Source: Candidatus Thermochlorobacter aerophilus (GTDB taxonomy: Bacteria; Bacteroidota; Chlorobiia; Chlorobiales; Thermochlorobacteraceae). From it: DNA of 64,000 nucleotides. The notes beneath the pieces are model-generated. The model did no database searches. It saw only the letters and a list, made by a program, of their open reading frames with translations, and was not told where the DNA came from. The translations under genes were made by a program, and so were the position numbers. Each line of letters opens with the position of its first letter. Position 1 is the first letter of the stretch. Below, piece after piece: positions 34,073 to 43,252 of the stretch. The stretch spans positions 60,952 through 124,951 of the forward strand of contig PHFL01000060.1 in assembly GCA_002794105.1 (NCBI GenBank), written 5' to 3'.

Positions 34073-36160
34073 TTAGAGCACCGCTGCTACAACACCGCCA
34101 ATTGAGAACGCTAAAATCCAACTGCCAAACCAAATGGTCATGGCTTCACACAGCCCGCGCTCTTTGAGCAGTACCATCAAGCTGGCAATGCAAGGCACAA
34201 ACAGAGTGATGACGGTAAGCGAGACAACAATTTGCTTTGGTGAAAGGGCAAGTTCATATAGACCTGCCGCGCCAAAATCGCGGCGCACCATGCCCATCAC
34301 AAACGAGCGTGCTGCATCGGCAGGCAACCCAAGCCAGTTGGTGGTAATCGGTTCAAAGAGCCGAATCCAGACATCAAGAAGCCCAGTTACTTGCATTGTA
34401 GAAATGAGCAATGCGCCAGCAAAAAACCATGGCGAGGCTTCTTTCATGAAACTAAGCGTTTTAATCCAAGTTTTTTTGGCAACATTACTAAGGCGTGGTA
34501 AGCGCATGGGTGGCAAATCAATCAGCAGGGCTGAAGATTTGCCGGGCAAAATTTTGTCTATGACGGTGCCAATACCGATGAGATTGGCGAGAATAATCAC
34601 AAAGAAAATTAAGGTGTATTCGCCGCCTGCCTTGGTGAGCAAAGCCGTAATCACCGCAAGTTGAGCCGAACAAGGAATTGCGAAATTGAGAATTGAAGCG
34701 GCAATGGTTTTCTCTCGCGAGGTGTTAAGCAAGCGTGTGGTAATCGTTGCCATCGTTACGCAGCCAAAACCCAAAATAATGGGAATGACTGCGCGACCAT
34801 TCAGCCCCATCGCGTTGAGCAGCCGGTCGACCATCGTAGCAAGGCGAGGCAAATAGCCGCAATCCTCGAGCAATGCAAGGAAAAGGTAAAAACCAACGAT
34901 GAGCGGCAAGAGTAGGAAAAGTAGGTAGGTAACCGTCATCGTAATAGCGCCAAACTCGCCAGCCAAGATGACCACAAGTTTGCCCCAGAGCGTCTCTTGC
35001 GAAAAAGTAAAATTTTGCATCACGGTTTTCTCTGCCATGAACTGCTTCATGGCTTCAAGCAAGGCTGGGTCGGCGTGCGTGCCGTTTGGAAAATCAAATG
35101 TGCGCCGCTCGACGGTCTGGTATTCGCCATTGTCATCTTTTTCGAGCACTTCAACTTCAATGCTGACAGGCGTAACGCGTGCAAAAAGATGTTTGACTGC
35201 TGGTTCCCAAAGGCGGTTGCCATATTCCACTTCTAAGTGTCCGACCACACGCTGTGCCACCAAGACACCAACGACTTGATAAATCAGCCATAGTGCAAAA
35301 AGGAGAATGGGAATGCCTGTGATAGGGTGAAGTGTCCAGCGTCCTAGCTTCTCGCTAAACTGTGCGCTGAAGCGAGCGGCTGACTTTTGGCGATAAACCT
35401 TTGCTACAATTTCATTGACACGATTGCGACGAGCAACATATATCGCCTCGCGCTTATCAATAGGCTCAAGACCATGTCGCTCACTGATGACCTCATCACC
35501 TTCGAGAATCATCAGGGCATCGGCGGTAGGATTGGCAGTTGGTTTGAGCTTCGAGATAAGCGGTTGAAGTTCCGCTTGCAGGGCAGGGTCGGAGTGACCG
35601 GGGCGTGCTTCTCTAAGCCGTGATTCCAACTCATCAAACCCTTGTTTTTTGATGGCAACCACTTCAACGACGGGCACGCCAAGAATGCGCTCAAGTTCTT
35701 GGGTATCTATCTCTAATCCAGCAGCGTGCAGGGCATCCATCATGTTGAGCGCAACAATCATGCGAAAGCGCATGTCAATTAGCTGCAGAGTTAGGAAAAG
35801 GTCGCGCTCAAGATTGGTGGCATCAACGACGTTGAGCACTACATCTGCCGAGAGAATGGTATCGCGTGCTACGCGCTCTTCATCATTAAAAGAGCTGACG
35901 CCATAAATGCCCGGCGTGTCATAGACATCATAGTTTTTGTAATGCCCATGTGCAATTTCAACTGTGGTGCCGGGAAAATTGGATACATCGACATAAAGAC
36001 CGCTGAAGTGATTAAAAAAGCCTGACTTGCCAACATTCGGATTGCCCACCAACACCAACTTAGTGCGTGCTGAAGAAAGTGCTGAGCTGAGCGGTTCAGC
36101 CGAAGAGCTGGGCTCAAGTTTTTTCACCTCTACTAATGCCTCAGATGCAGATTTGCCCAT
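34073..36160 (-). CDS. feoB: Ferrous iron transporter FeoB
   Basis: Inner-membrane Fe(II) uptake protein, 695 residues. N-terminal G-protein domain: G1 GNPNVGKS (39-46), G2 FPGTTVE, G3 DTPGIYG, G4 NMMD. A helical GDI-like region follows, then two Gate-type membrane halves. The first Gate motif is of the variant kind, GFGCVTMATITTRLL followed by IPCSAQL, instead of the classical GCNVPAIMATR. A periplasmic-looking insert (about 280-350, with acidic VEVLEKDDNGEYQ) splits the first membrane pair. ATG 36160 lies 20 bp after feoA, giving a two-gene operon read from an operator-bearing promoter at about 36420. Confidence 0.93.
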   Translation of the reverse strand: MGKSASEALVEVKKLEPSSSAEPLSSALSSARTKLVLVGNPNVGKSGFFNHFSGLYVDVSNFPGTTVEIAHGHYKNYDVYDTPGIYGVSSFNDEERVARDTILSADVVLNVVDATNLERDLFLTLQLIDMRFRMIVALNMMDALHAAGLEIDTQELERILGVPVVEVVAIKKQGFDELESRLREARPGHSDPALQAELQPLISKLKPTANPTADALMILEGDEVISERHGLEPIDKREAIYVARRNRVNEIVAKVYRQKSAARFSAQFSEKLGRWTLHPITGIPILLFALWLIYQVVGVLVAQRVVGHLEVEYGNRLWEPAVKHLFARVTPVSIEVEVLEKDDNGEYQTVERRTFDFPNGTHADPALLEAMKQFMAEKTVMQNFTFSQETLWGKLVVILAGEFGAITMTVTYLLFLLLPLIVGFYLFLALLEDCGYLPRLATMVDRLLNAMGLNGRAVIPIILGFGCVTMATITTRLLNTSREKTIAASILNFAIPCSAQLAVITALLTKAGGEYTLIFFVIILANLIGIGTVIDKILPGKSSALLIDLPPMRLPRLSNVAKKTWIKTLSFMKEASPWFFAGALLISTMQVTGLLDVWIRLFEPITTNWLGLPADAARSFVMGMVRRDFGAAGLYELALSPKQIVVSLTVITLFVPCIASLMVLLKERGLCEAMTIWFGSWILAFSIGGVVAAVL

Positions 36161-36180
36161 AATCAAAAATGTTGAAAGAG

Positions 36181-36408
36181 TTATCTCTCAAGCGGCTCTA
36201 CCCAGATTTTATTAGCAAATTCTCGACCAATAGCCACTTCCTGACGCTGATGCTTGATGACAATCGGACCTAAAGGCAGGCGTTCAAAGCAGACCGCTTC
36301 GCTCCCTTCCCCTAAGCCAAAACGCAAGAGCTGCGTGCGAATATCCTTCTCATCAATGCGAACAACCTTGAATCGAGACCCTTTTTTAACCTCCGTAAGT
36401 AGAATCAC
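36181..36408 (-). CDS. feoA: Ferrous iron transport protein A
   Basis: Small SH3-like cytoplasmic partner that regulates FeoB. 75 residues: LTEVKKGSRFKVVRI, LLRFGLGEGSEAVCFERLPLGPIVIK, EVAIGREFANKIWVE, the standard FeoA sequence order. The start is GTG 36408, since no ATG is available. It is the first gene of the feoAB unit, and a perfect 15-bp palindrome lies 11 bases upstream of the start. Confidence 0.92.
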   Translation of the reverse strand: MILLTEVKKGSRFKVVRIDEKDIRTQLLRFGLGEGSEAVCFERLPLGPIVIKHQRQEVAIGREFANKIWVEPLER

Positions 36409-36419
36409 TTGAGAATTAT

Positions 36420-36434
36420 TTAGATTAAATCTAA
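36420..36434 (-). promoter_or_regulatory. Palindromic operator candidate upstream of feoAB
   Basis: TTAGATT-A-AATCTAA, a perfect dyad in an AT-rich leader immediately upstream of feoA. It resembles the TTAGGTTAG-type half-sites of DtxR/IdeR/MntR-family metal repressors more than a Fur box. Placement between promoter and start would suit iron-dependent repression. The regulator assignment is inference. Confidence 0.55.
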
Positions 36435-36491
36435 GAATTTCATTAGAAGCAGAAAACGTTTCCTTAACACAGTCGATGCAAGCGGCACAAG

Positions 36492-38396
36492 TTAGCGTGT
36501 AGAATCAGGCAGGGCACTAAAACTGGTAAGTCCTGAACCAAAGGGAAAGAGATTGGGAATGGTTACTGGAAGTTTGCCTTTTGGCACGAGCTGACCTGTG
36601 ATGACTTTAACTGCTGCATTCTCGGACACCTTGACGGGACAGTAGGCACAAAGGTACACGGGCACATCTGGCACATCAAGAACGATGTATGGCGTGCCAA
36701 ATGAGACGAGAATCAATGGAATATGGCGCTCGTTGCAAACTTTGACCAAGGTTTGTAGGAACTTCGTCTGGTCTTTATCCAAGCCAAATTTGCCTTCCCA
36801 AGCTCGCGTGTCGGCGTAGCACGATACCACGACTGCCGCAGATTTTTCGGCGGCACGCAAAGCGAACTTGAAATTAAGCTCGTTGCTTTTTGGCAAAAGT
36901 TGCAAGTGTAGCGTGTTGGAGTAGAATTTTGAGAGTTCGGCAAAAAAGTTTTTGCCAGTGTTACAGTTTTCTGAAGTCTGCAGCGAAATGTTCAGCACGC
37001 GCAGGTTGGGGCTTGGAAGTTTCAGGGGCAAAATTTGGCGCTCATTTTTAAGCAAGGTGATGGAGTGATTGGCTACTTCTTGCGCCAGCCATTGATGTGC
37101 ACGCGTGCCGACTTTGGTTTCAATCTCATCGATATTCACAAAGCGGGATTTGTGCAAACCAAGCCACTCTTTGAGTGCAAGAATTTTGCGCACAGAAGCA
37201 TCAATGCGCCCGACATCAATGCGCTTGTCTTGAACCGCCTTGAGAATAGCTGATTGTGCCGCCTCGATATTTGGCGACATCAAAATCATGTCGTTACCAG
37301 CCAGCACAGCGCGAACTGCCGCCTCGCCAACCTCAAAGTTCTTCTTAACCCCTTGCATGTTCATGGCATCAGTAACCACTAAGCCATTGAAACCCAGCTC
37401 TTCGCGTAAAATTTTGGTGATGATTTCAGGCGAAAGTGTAGCCGGGATTTTGTCAGAAAGACTAATCTTGGGCAAAGCCAGATGCCCAACCATCACGCTG
37501 ATGACGCCTTGCTCAATAGCGTGTTGGAAGGGCTTGAGTTCGAGTGCTTGAAGACGCGCTCGCTCAAAATGCAGCACAGGTAGGTCTTTATGGCTATCGA
37601 TGTCAGTATCTCCATGACCGGGAAAATGTTTGGCAGTGGCAATCAGTCCGCCAGATTGTGTGCCTTTGATGAAAGCTGCCGCCATTTGGTTGGTGAGCGC
37701 AACATTTTCGCTAAAGGCACGGGTGTTGATGACAGGATTTCGCGGGTTGCTATTAAGGTCAACAGAGGGAGCGTAGTTTTGGTGGATGCCTAAGGCACGA
37801 GCTTCTTCGGCAATAGCGTAAGCCACTTGGAAAGCATAGTCGGGCTTTTGTGTGGCTGCAATAGCCATGTTATAAGGAAATTCTGTGGCACGGTCTATGC
37901 GCATGGAAACGCCCCATTCCATGTCGGCGCTGATGAGCAGTGGGACTTTGGCGAGCCGTTGCAAACGGTTTGCCAGCATAGCCGCCTCATATACATCACC
38001 TTTGGAAAACATCACGCCGCCAACTTTGCCAGAGCGAACAAGATGCGCAATGTATTCAAAATCAGGATGGTCTTGGCTGACATAGAGCGTATAGGAAAAT
38101 GCGCAGAACATTTGCCCGATTTTTTCTTCGAGCGAAAGGCTTGCCAGTGTAGAGTCTACCCACGCAGAAGGCTTGAAGAAAATCTCATTGAGATTAATTG
38201 AGGGCGATGCTTCAAAAGCCCGTGAGTTAGACTTTCTGGCAGAGAGCAACTCTGTAGTCAGCGAAGTAGCAGTGTGGACCTCCTGTGCCAGCGCTACAGA
38301 GCAGGCACTGAAGAACAGGATTGCTACAAGCAGTGGAAGGCGCAATGCGGTGAGAGGGGTGGAAAAAAGTAGTCTCAGACGACGGCAGAGTATCAT
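36492..38396 (-). CDS. Glycoside hydrolase family 3 (beta-N-acetylhexosaminidase-like)
   Basis: 634-residue exported GH3 enzyme. Signal region within the first 38 residues (LPLLVAILFFSACSVALAQ; the SAC could also be a lipobox). Catalytic (beta/alpha)8 domain about 75-420: IGQMFCAFSYT, KHFPGHGDTDIDSHKDLP (257-273) with the NagZ-type histidine of the Asp-His dyad, and nucleophile Asp343 in VVTDAMNMQGV. A second alpha/beta domain (about 440-600) follows, as in larger exported members. Likely role: trimming GlcNAc from peptidoglycan fragments or chitin-like glycans. It lies about 80 bp upstream of the feoA leader on the same strand. Confidence 0.9.
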   Translation of the reverse strand: MILCRRLRLLFSTPLTALRLPLLVAILFFSACSVALAQEVHTATSLTTELLSARKSNSRAFEASPSINLNEIFFKPSAWVDSTLASLSLEEKIGQMFCAFSYTLYVSQDHPDFEYIAHLVRSGKVGGVMFSKGDVYEAAMLANRLQRLAKVPLLISADMEWGVSMRIDRATEFPYNMAIAATQKPDYAFQVAYAIAEEARALGIHQNYAPSVDLNSNPRNPVINTRAFSENVALTNQMAAAFIKGTQSGGLIATAKHFPGHGDTDIDSHKDLPVLHFERARLQALELKPFQHAIEQGVISVMVGHLALPKISLSDKIPATLSPEIITKILREELGFNGLVVTDAMNMQGVKKNFEVGEAAVRAVLAGNDMILMSPNIEAAQSAILKAVQDKRIDVGRIDASVRKILALKEWLGLHKSRFVNIDEIETKVGTRAHQWLAQEVANHSITLLKNERQILPLKLPSPNLRVLNISLQTSENCNTGKNFFAELSKFYSNTLHLQLLPKSNELNFKFALRAAEKSAAVVVSCYADTRAWEGKFGLDKDQTKFLQTLVKVCNERHIPLILVSFGTPYIVLDVPDVPVYLCAYCPVKVSENAAVKVITGQLVPKGKLPVTIPNLFPFGSGLTSFSALPDSTR

Positions 38397-38463
38397 ATCT
38401 ATCCAAATGCCCTGAAAAAGATGTTACCAAAGTGTTGTACGATGCTGTTGCGCATGGGGTTAA

Positions 38464-38961
38464 TTAGCGATAGTTTTCAAACTGTAGCGGTAAGTCGAAA
38501 TCCTTTGAGAGCAAGTGTTTTTGAACGGCTTGCAGGTCATCGATTTGCTTACCGCTAACACGCACGGCATCGCCTTGCACTTGGGCTTGGACTTTCAGCT
38601 TCAGCTCTTTGATAGCAGCAGTAATTTGCTTTGAGACTTCTTTGCTTATGCCTTGCTTGAGTTTGACTTTTTGGCGGACAGTATTGTGTGCGGCAGGCTC
38701 AATTTTGCCATACTCGAGCGCCTTAATGGATACGCCACGCTTGATAAGCTTAGAGTGCAGAACGTCTATGACGGCTTTGAGCGTAAACTCATTTTCAGAC
38801 TCAAGCGTCAGTTCCATGTCTTTGGGGTTGAAAAGAATTTGCGACTTGGAGTCCTTAAGGTCGTAGCGTTGCTGAATTTCTTTGCGTGCTTGATTGAGAG
38901 CATTATCGAGTTCTTGCATTGGAATTTTAGAGACAATATCGAAAGAATGCTCACTCGCCAT
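38464..38961 (-). CDS. YajQ/DUF520 nucleotide-binding protein
   Basis: 165-residue cytoplasmic protein of the YajQ family, two ferredoxin-like domains; some members bind cyclic di-GMP or tRNA. Seen: [49 protein letters not shown] and [16 protein letters not shown], all hallmark segments. ATG 38961 ([11 protein letters not shown]) is the family start; the frame continues upstream without family sequence. Confidence 0.95.
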   Translation of the reverse strand: MASEHSFDIVSKIPMQELDNALNQARKEIQQRYDLKDSKSQILFNPKDMELTLESENEFTLKAVIDVLHSKLIKRGVSIKALEYGKIEPAAHNTVRQKVKLKQGISKEVSKQITAAIKELKLKVQAQVQGDAVRVSGKQIDDLQAVQKHLLSKDFDLPLQFENYR

Positions 38962-39106
38962 AGCGTATAAGAAGTTTGCAGAGTTTGCAGTTTCGAATGT
39001 TTTCAAAAATTCGGCGCAAAATATAAGTTTGTGCCGCTTATAAAAAAATTTGCTTGCCACCACACTCGAGAGAGATGAGCGCAACACAGCTTGGCATTCT
39101 GGCTAC

Positions 39107-40036
39107 ATGTTAGTGCAACTCATCATGGCTTTTACTCTCTCGCCGCATCCGACCGAAACCGATTACTTATTAGCAGGGCGACGCTTGAGCTTAGGCATTT
39201 CAGTCTTTACACTGTTTGCTACATGGTTCGGTGCAGAAACCTGCGTAGGTGCCGCTGGAGCAATTTATCAAGAGGGATTGTCAGGAAGTGTCTCTGACCC
39301 GTTTGCGTATTGCCTGTGCCTACTGCTTATGGGGTTGTGCTTTGCTGTGCCGCTATGGAAGAGAAATTTGACCACGCTGGCAGATTTCTTCAGACAGCGC
39401 TATGCTCCCGAAGTGGAGTGGCTGGCGGCACTCATCATGATTCCGTCGTCACTACTGTGGGCAGCATCGCAAATGCGGGCGTTTGGACAGGTGCTCTCGT
39501 CATTTTCGCATCTAGATATTTCGTTAGCCATCACACTATCAGCGGCAATCGTTGTGATATACACAGTATCAGGAGGATTGTGGGCAGATGCAATTACCGA
39601 CGTGGTGCAAGGATTAATGCTCATTGTAGGCTTGCTGTGCTTGGCAGTAGCAGTGCTAATGCAAATCAGACCAGAGCATGTATCGGTAGCTTTGACCGCC
39701 GAGCGCTTGACACTATTCCAAGGTTCACTCTTGCAGCAGCTTGATGCATGGCTAGTGCCAATTTGTGGGTCGGTAGTGGCGCAAGAACTGGTGGCACGTG
39801 CACTGGCAGCCAACTCGCTACACACCGCCAAGCGCTCAGCACTGATAGCTGGTGTTTTGTATTTCGCTATTGGTGCTATTCCAGCTTGTATCGGATTGGT
39901 GGGCGTAGCGCTTTTCCCTAACCTCGATGATGCTGAAAAGTTATTGCCTATTGCGGCAGAGACCTATTTGCCCTTCGTTTTTATATGTGGTCTTCATTGG
40001 GGCACTCTTTTCAGCCATTCTCTCAACGGTCGATAG
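39107..40036 (+). pseudogene. Na+/solute symporter (SSS family), N-terminal part, frameshifted
   Basis: First ten or so helices of a sodium:solute symporter: TDYLLAGRRLSLGISVF, TWFGAETCVGAAGAIYQEG, TLADFFRQRYAPEVEW, YTVSGGLWADAITDVVQG. After LPFVF the frame goes wrong (ICGLHWGTLF then a stop at 40036) while the +1 frame continues the family sequence (VVFIGALFSAILSTVDS). Removing one T from the five-T run at 39978-39982 restores LPFVLYVVFIGALFSAILS. The 5' end may also be damaged: ATG 39075 opens with [11 protein letters not shown] but stops at 39113, whereas this frame supplies the rest of helix 1 from ATG 39107. Substrate unknown. Confidence 0.75.
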
Positions 40037-41684
40037 CACGCTGTTGGCGGCAAGCGGATTGCTGGCGCATAACATCATCCTGCCCGTGCACAAAAAGATG
40101 AGCGAAGCGACAAAGGTGCGCATCAATCGGCTTGGGGTGGTGCTGTTCGGCGTGGTAGCGTATGTGCTGGCGCTCTATGCCAGTAGCATCCATGAACTGG
40201 TTAAAACAGCATCGGCAATTGGTAGCGCAGGGGTTTTTGTAGTGCTGACGCTCGGTCTGTTTTCTCCGCTGGGCAAAACATACAGTGCCGTGACAGGCTT
40301 GCTGACAGGCGCAATTGCATGGATAGTGGGCACATATCTGCTGCAGCTGGATTTTGCATATACTCTTGCCTTGGGCGTATCTTTCCTGAGCTATTTGACT
40401 GTTGCCCTAATAGAGCAAGCTCTGTCAGCAAAACAGACAGTAGAGCAGGACACGCAGTCGAGGCGTGAAAGACTGTGTGGCATATCAAAAATTTTACCAG
40501 ACATGGAACACGCAATTCGTGAGGAATTTAATCGCAAGTTCAAGCCAGAGACCTACCAAGCGTTCGTGGCAGAAATTAGCAAGTATAACCGCGGTGCAAT
40601 GGACTTCCGACTTTGTGAAACCCCACTTTTTCTCTCGGCGAGCATGACACAAGAACTTTTACAAGCGAGCAATACGCTTATCAAAGAACTGACTGCGCCA
40701 GAGTTTATGAAACGCTTGGATGCCGCTGTGCCCGAACATTTACGTGCTCCCAATGAAGATGCGCACCCGACATTTCTGCAAATCGACTTTGCAATCGTGC
40801 AGTTGCCTAATGGACAGTTGGCACCGCGCTTAATTGAGTTGCAAGGTTTTCCAACACTCTATGCATTTCAATGGCTACTGGATTTGAAAATTCGAGAATT
40901 CTTCGAAATCCCTGATGCACTGACGCCCTACTTTAGTGGTTACTCTTCAGAGTCGTATCTCAAACACTTCAAAGAGGTGCTCTTGGGCGATGCGGCACCA
41001 GAAAATGTTGTGCTTCTCGAAGTCCAACCGCACATGCAAAAAACACGAATTGATTTCTACTGCACCGAAGAGCTGACCGGGGTCAGAACCGTGTGCGTAA
41101 CCGAAGTCATCAAACGCAATCGCAAACTCTACTACAAAAAGAACGGCACAGAAATTCCAATCGAGCGCATCTACAACCGCGTCGTGTTTGATGAACTCTA
41201 CAAAAAACAGATTGAATTGGGGTTCCGCTTTCAAGATGAGCTCGATGTGGTTTGGCTCAATCACCCGAACTGGTTCATGAAAATTTCCAAATACTGCCTG
41301 CCGCTGTTCCAAAATGAATACGTGCCGAAAGCATACTACCTTTCTGACTTGGAGACCTACCCCGAAAATCTTGAGAACTATGTGCTCAAACCACTCTTTT
41401 CATTTTCAGGTTCAGGTGTAGAAATCGATGTGACGCCACAAATGCTGGAGCGTATTAGCGACCGCCACAACTATCTCTTGCAAGAAAAGGTCGAATATGC
41501 GCCAATTGTGCAAACGCCTGAAGGGGGCACAAAAGCTGAAATTCGCATGATGTTTCTGTGGGATAAGTCAGAGGCACCAGTATTGGTCAATAATCTTGTG
41601 CGAATGAGCCGCGGTAAAATGCTGGGCGTATCCTACAACAAAGATGCCCAATGGGTAGGAGCAAGCCTAGCATATCATCCCTGA
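39981..41684 (+). CDS. Symporter C-terminus read in frame into an ATP-grasp-like domain
   Basis: Continuation of the frameshifted symporter: FIGALFSAILSTVDSTLLAASGLLAH, then three or four more helices ending near 40440. Without a stop the frame runs through a short charged linker into a soluble domain of about 393 residues from Met at 40503. That domain has QIDFAIVQLPNGQL, RLIELQGFPTLYAFQW, YVLKPLFSFSGSGVEIDV (glycine-rich loop of ATP-grasp type), LLQEKVEYAPIV and AEIRMMFLW, consistent with an ATP-grasp ligase. Homologues I recall from Bacteroidota are stand-alone. No ribosome-binding site precedes 40503, so a fusion is favoured but a lost stop is possible. Confidence 0.7.
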   Translation, partial: LYVVFIGALFSAILSTVDSTLLAASGLLAHNIILPVHKKMSEATKVRINRLGVVLFGVVAYVLALYASSIHELVKTASAIGSAGVFVVLTLGLFSPLGKTYSAVTGLLTGAIAWIVGTYLLQLDFAYTLALGVSFLSYLTVALIEQALSAKQTVEQDTQSRRERLCGISKILPDMEHAIREEFNRKFKPETYQAFVAEISKYNRGAMDFRLCETPLFLSASMTQELLQASNTLIKELTAPEFMKRLDAAVPEHLRAPNEDAHPTFLQIDFAIVQLPNGQLAPRLIELQGFPTLYAFQWLLDLKIREFFEIPDALTPYFSGYSSESYLKHFKEVLLGDAAPENVVLLEVQPHMQKTRIDFYCTEELTGVRTVCVTEVIKRNRKLYYKKNGTEIPIERIYNRVVFDELYKKQIELGFRFQDELDVVWLNHPNWFMKISKYCLPLFQNEYVPKAYYLSDLETYPENLENYVLKPLFSFSGSGVEIDVTPQMLERISDRHNYLLQEKVEYAPIVQTPEGGTKAEIRMMFLWDKSEAPVLVNNLVRMSRGKMLGVSYNKDAQWVGASLAYHP

Positions 41685-41690
41685 GGAAAA

Positions 41691-42716
41691 ATGAAAGTAC
41701 TGGTAACAGGTGGAGCAGGCTACATTGGTGCCCATGGCGTCAGGCAACTTCAGCGAGCGGGCTACTCGACGCTTGTTGTCGATAACCTCATCTACGGGCA
41801 CCTTGACTTTGCTCAAAAAAGTCAATACCTGATTGGCGACCTGCAAGATAGCGAGTTTGTGCACGCCATCTTTGAAGAACATGATATTGGCGCCGTCATG
41901 CACTTTGCTGCATACGCATATGTGGGCGAATCGGTCAAAGAGCCAGCAAAGTATTACCGAAACAATCTTGTAGCAACGCTCAACCTTCTGGATGCGATGC
42001 GCAAGCATGGCGTCAAAAAGTTTATCTTCTCTTCTACCTGTGCCACATACGGCGAGCCTGAAGAAATTCCAATTCCAGAAACTCATCCGCAGCGTCCTAT
42101 CAATCCATATGGGCGCTCGAAGCTGATGGTTGAGCAAATCTTACGCGACTACGATGCCGCATATGGTATCAAGTTCGTCTCATTGCGCTACTTCAATGCG
42201 GCAGGAGCAGACCCTGAAGGCGGCATCGGTGAAGACCACACGCCAGAGACACATCTGATTCCACTGCTGCTCGATGTTGCACTCGGCAGGCGACCCTTCA
42301 TTACAATCTACGGCGATGACTATCCGACGCCTGATGGCACCTGCATCCGTGATTACATTCACGTAACCGATTTGGCACAAGCTCATGTTTTGGGCTTAAA
42401 GTATCTTGAAGCGGGCGGCGAAAGTGAAGTCTTCAACTTGGGCAATGGCAATGGGTTTTCCGTCAAAGAAGTGCATGCCATGGCAGAGCGCATAACGGGA
42501 AAACCTATCAAAGCCATCATCGGTGAGCGACGCGCTGGCGACCCTGCCCGACTCATTGGCAGTGCCGAAAAAGCAAAACACGTGTTAGGATGGCGCCCAC
42601 AACTGGCAGACCTTGAAATCATTATCCGAACCGCATGGCAATGGCACCAAGAACGATTTGGCAATAAAGTCGGTACAGAAACAACAGCGCCGAGCCCAGA
42701 GAGCAAACAAAAATGA
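41691..42716 (+). CDS. galE: UDP-glucose 4-epimerase
   Basis: Extended SDR interconverting UDP-glucose and UDP-galactose for polysaccharide synthesis; 341 residues. Seen: NAD site VTGGAGYIGAHGVRQL, HFAAYAYVGESVKEP, SSTCATYGEPEEIPI, catalytic tyrosine-lysine pair NPYGRSKLMVE, RYFNAAGADPEGGIGEDH, and DGTCIRDYIHVTDLA, all GalE-specific. It starts 6 bp after the preceding stop with a strong GAGGAAAA ribosome-binding site. Confidence 0.95.
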   Translation: MKVLVTGGAGYIGAHGVRQLQRAGYSTLVVDNLIYGHLDFAQKSQYLIGDLQDSEFVHAIFEEHDIGAVMHFAAYAYVGESVKEPAKYYRNNLVATLNLLDAMRKHGVKKFIFSSTCATYGEPEEIPIPETHPQRPINPYGRSKLMVEQILRDYDAAYGIKFVSLRYFNAAGADPEGGIGEDHTPETHLIPLLLDVALGRRPFITIYGDDYPTPDGTCIRDYIHVTDLAQAHVLGLKYLEAGGESEVFNLGNGNGFSVKEVHAMAERITGKPIKAIIGERRAGDPARLIGSAEKAKHVLGWRPQLADLEIIIRTAWQWHQERFGNKVGTETTAPSPESKQK

Positions 42717-42733
42717 TTTAATGCAAGACCTGT

Positions 42734-43177
42734 ATGCAAATCTCATTGAAAAAACTCGAGCTCATCAAACGCTATGCACGCGAGGCTTATCCGTTTGAAT
42801 GTTGCGGCATCTTGGTCGGCATAGTAGAACATCACTACGATTTGACAACTGAAAACATCGTCTTAGAAGTTGCCCCGTGTCAGAATATCTACCAAGGTGA
42901 TAGACGCACAGGTTTTGAGATTTCAGCGTTTGAGATGTATGAAATTACGCTGGCGGCGCACCGTGCGGGCTTGCAAGTGCTGGGAACCTATCACTCCCAT
43001 ACGCAAACAAGAGCCATTCCATCGGCGATGGATTTAGATTTTTTGCCAGCGCAGCACTCGCTGATGATTTTGGCGGTCAGTGGTCGTGTGGTGTATGAGA
43101 TTCGCTCGTTTAGTCGCATGCGCCAAAGCATAGGCTATGAAGATGTCTTTGAAGAGCAAATTCGTCTGCGATTTTGA
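42734..43177 (+). CDS. JAMM/Mov34 metallopeptidase (Mec-like)
   Basis: 147-residue JAB1/MPN+ zinc peptidase. The JAMM residues are complete: Glu22 in FECCGILVG, His87 and His89 in YHSHTQ, Ser97 and Asp100 in IPSAMD, with canonical spacing. Bacterial members such as Mec cleave the cysteine adduct from a ubiquitin-like sulfur carrier (CysO). The next gene on the same strand is a cysteine synthase, the same pairing as in the mycobacterial mec-cysO-cysM operon. No carrier gene lies between. Confidence 0.9.
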   Translation: MQISLKKLELIKRYAREAYPFECCGILVGIVEHHYDLTTENIVLEVAPCQNIYQGDRRTGFEISAFEMYEITLAAHRAGLQVLGTYHSHTQTRAIPSAMDLDFLPAQHSLMILAVSGRVVYEIRSFSRMRQSIGYEDVFEEQIRLRF

Positions 43178-43252
43178 GTGCATAATGAACTGAATCGTAA
43201 CGCTTGCCGTTTTGAACAGTGGAACATTTCGAACTTTTCCAGCAACTGTGCT

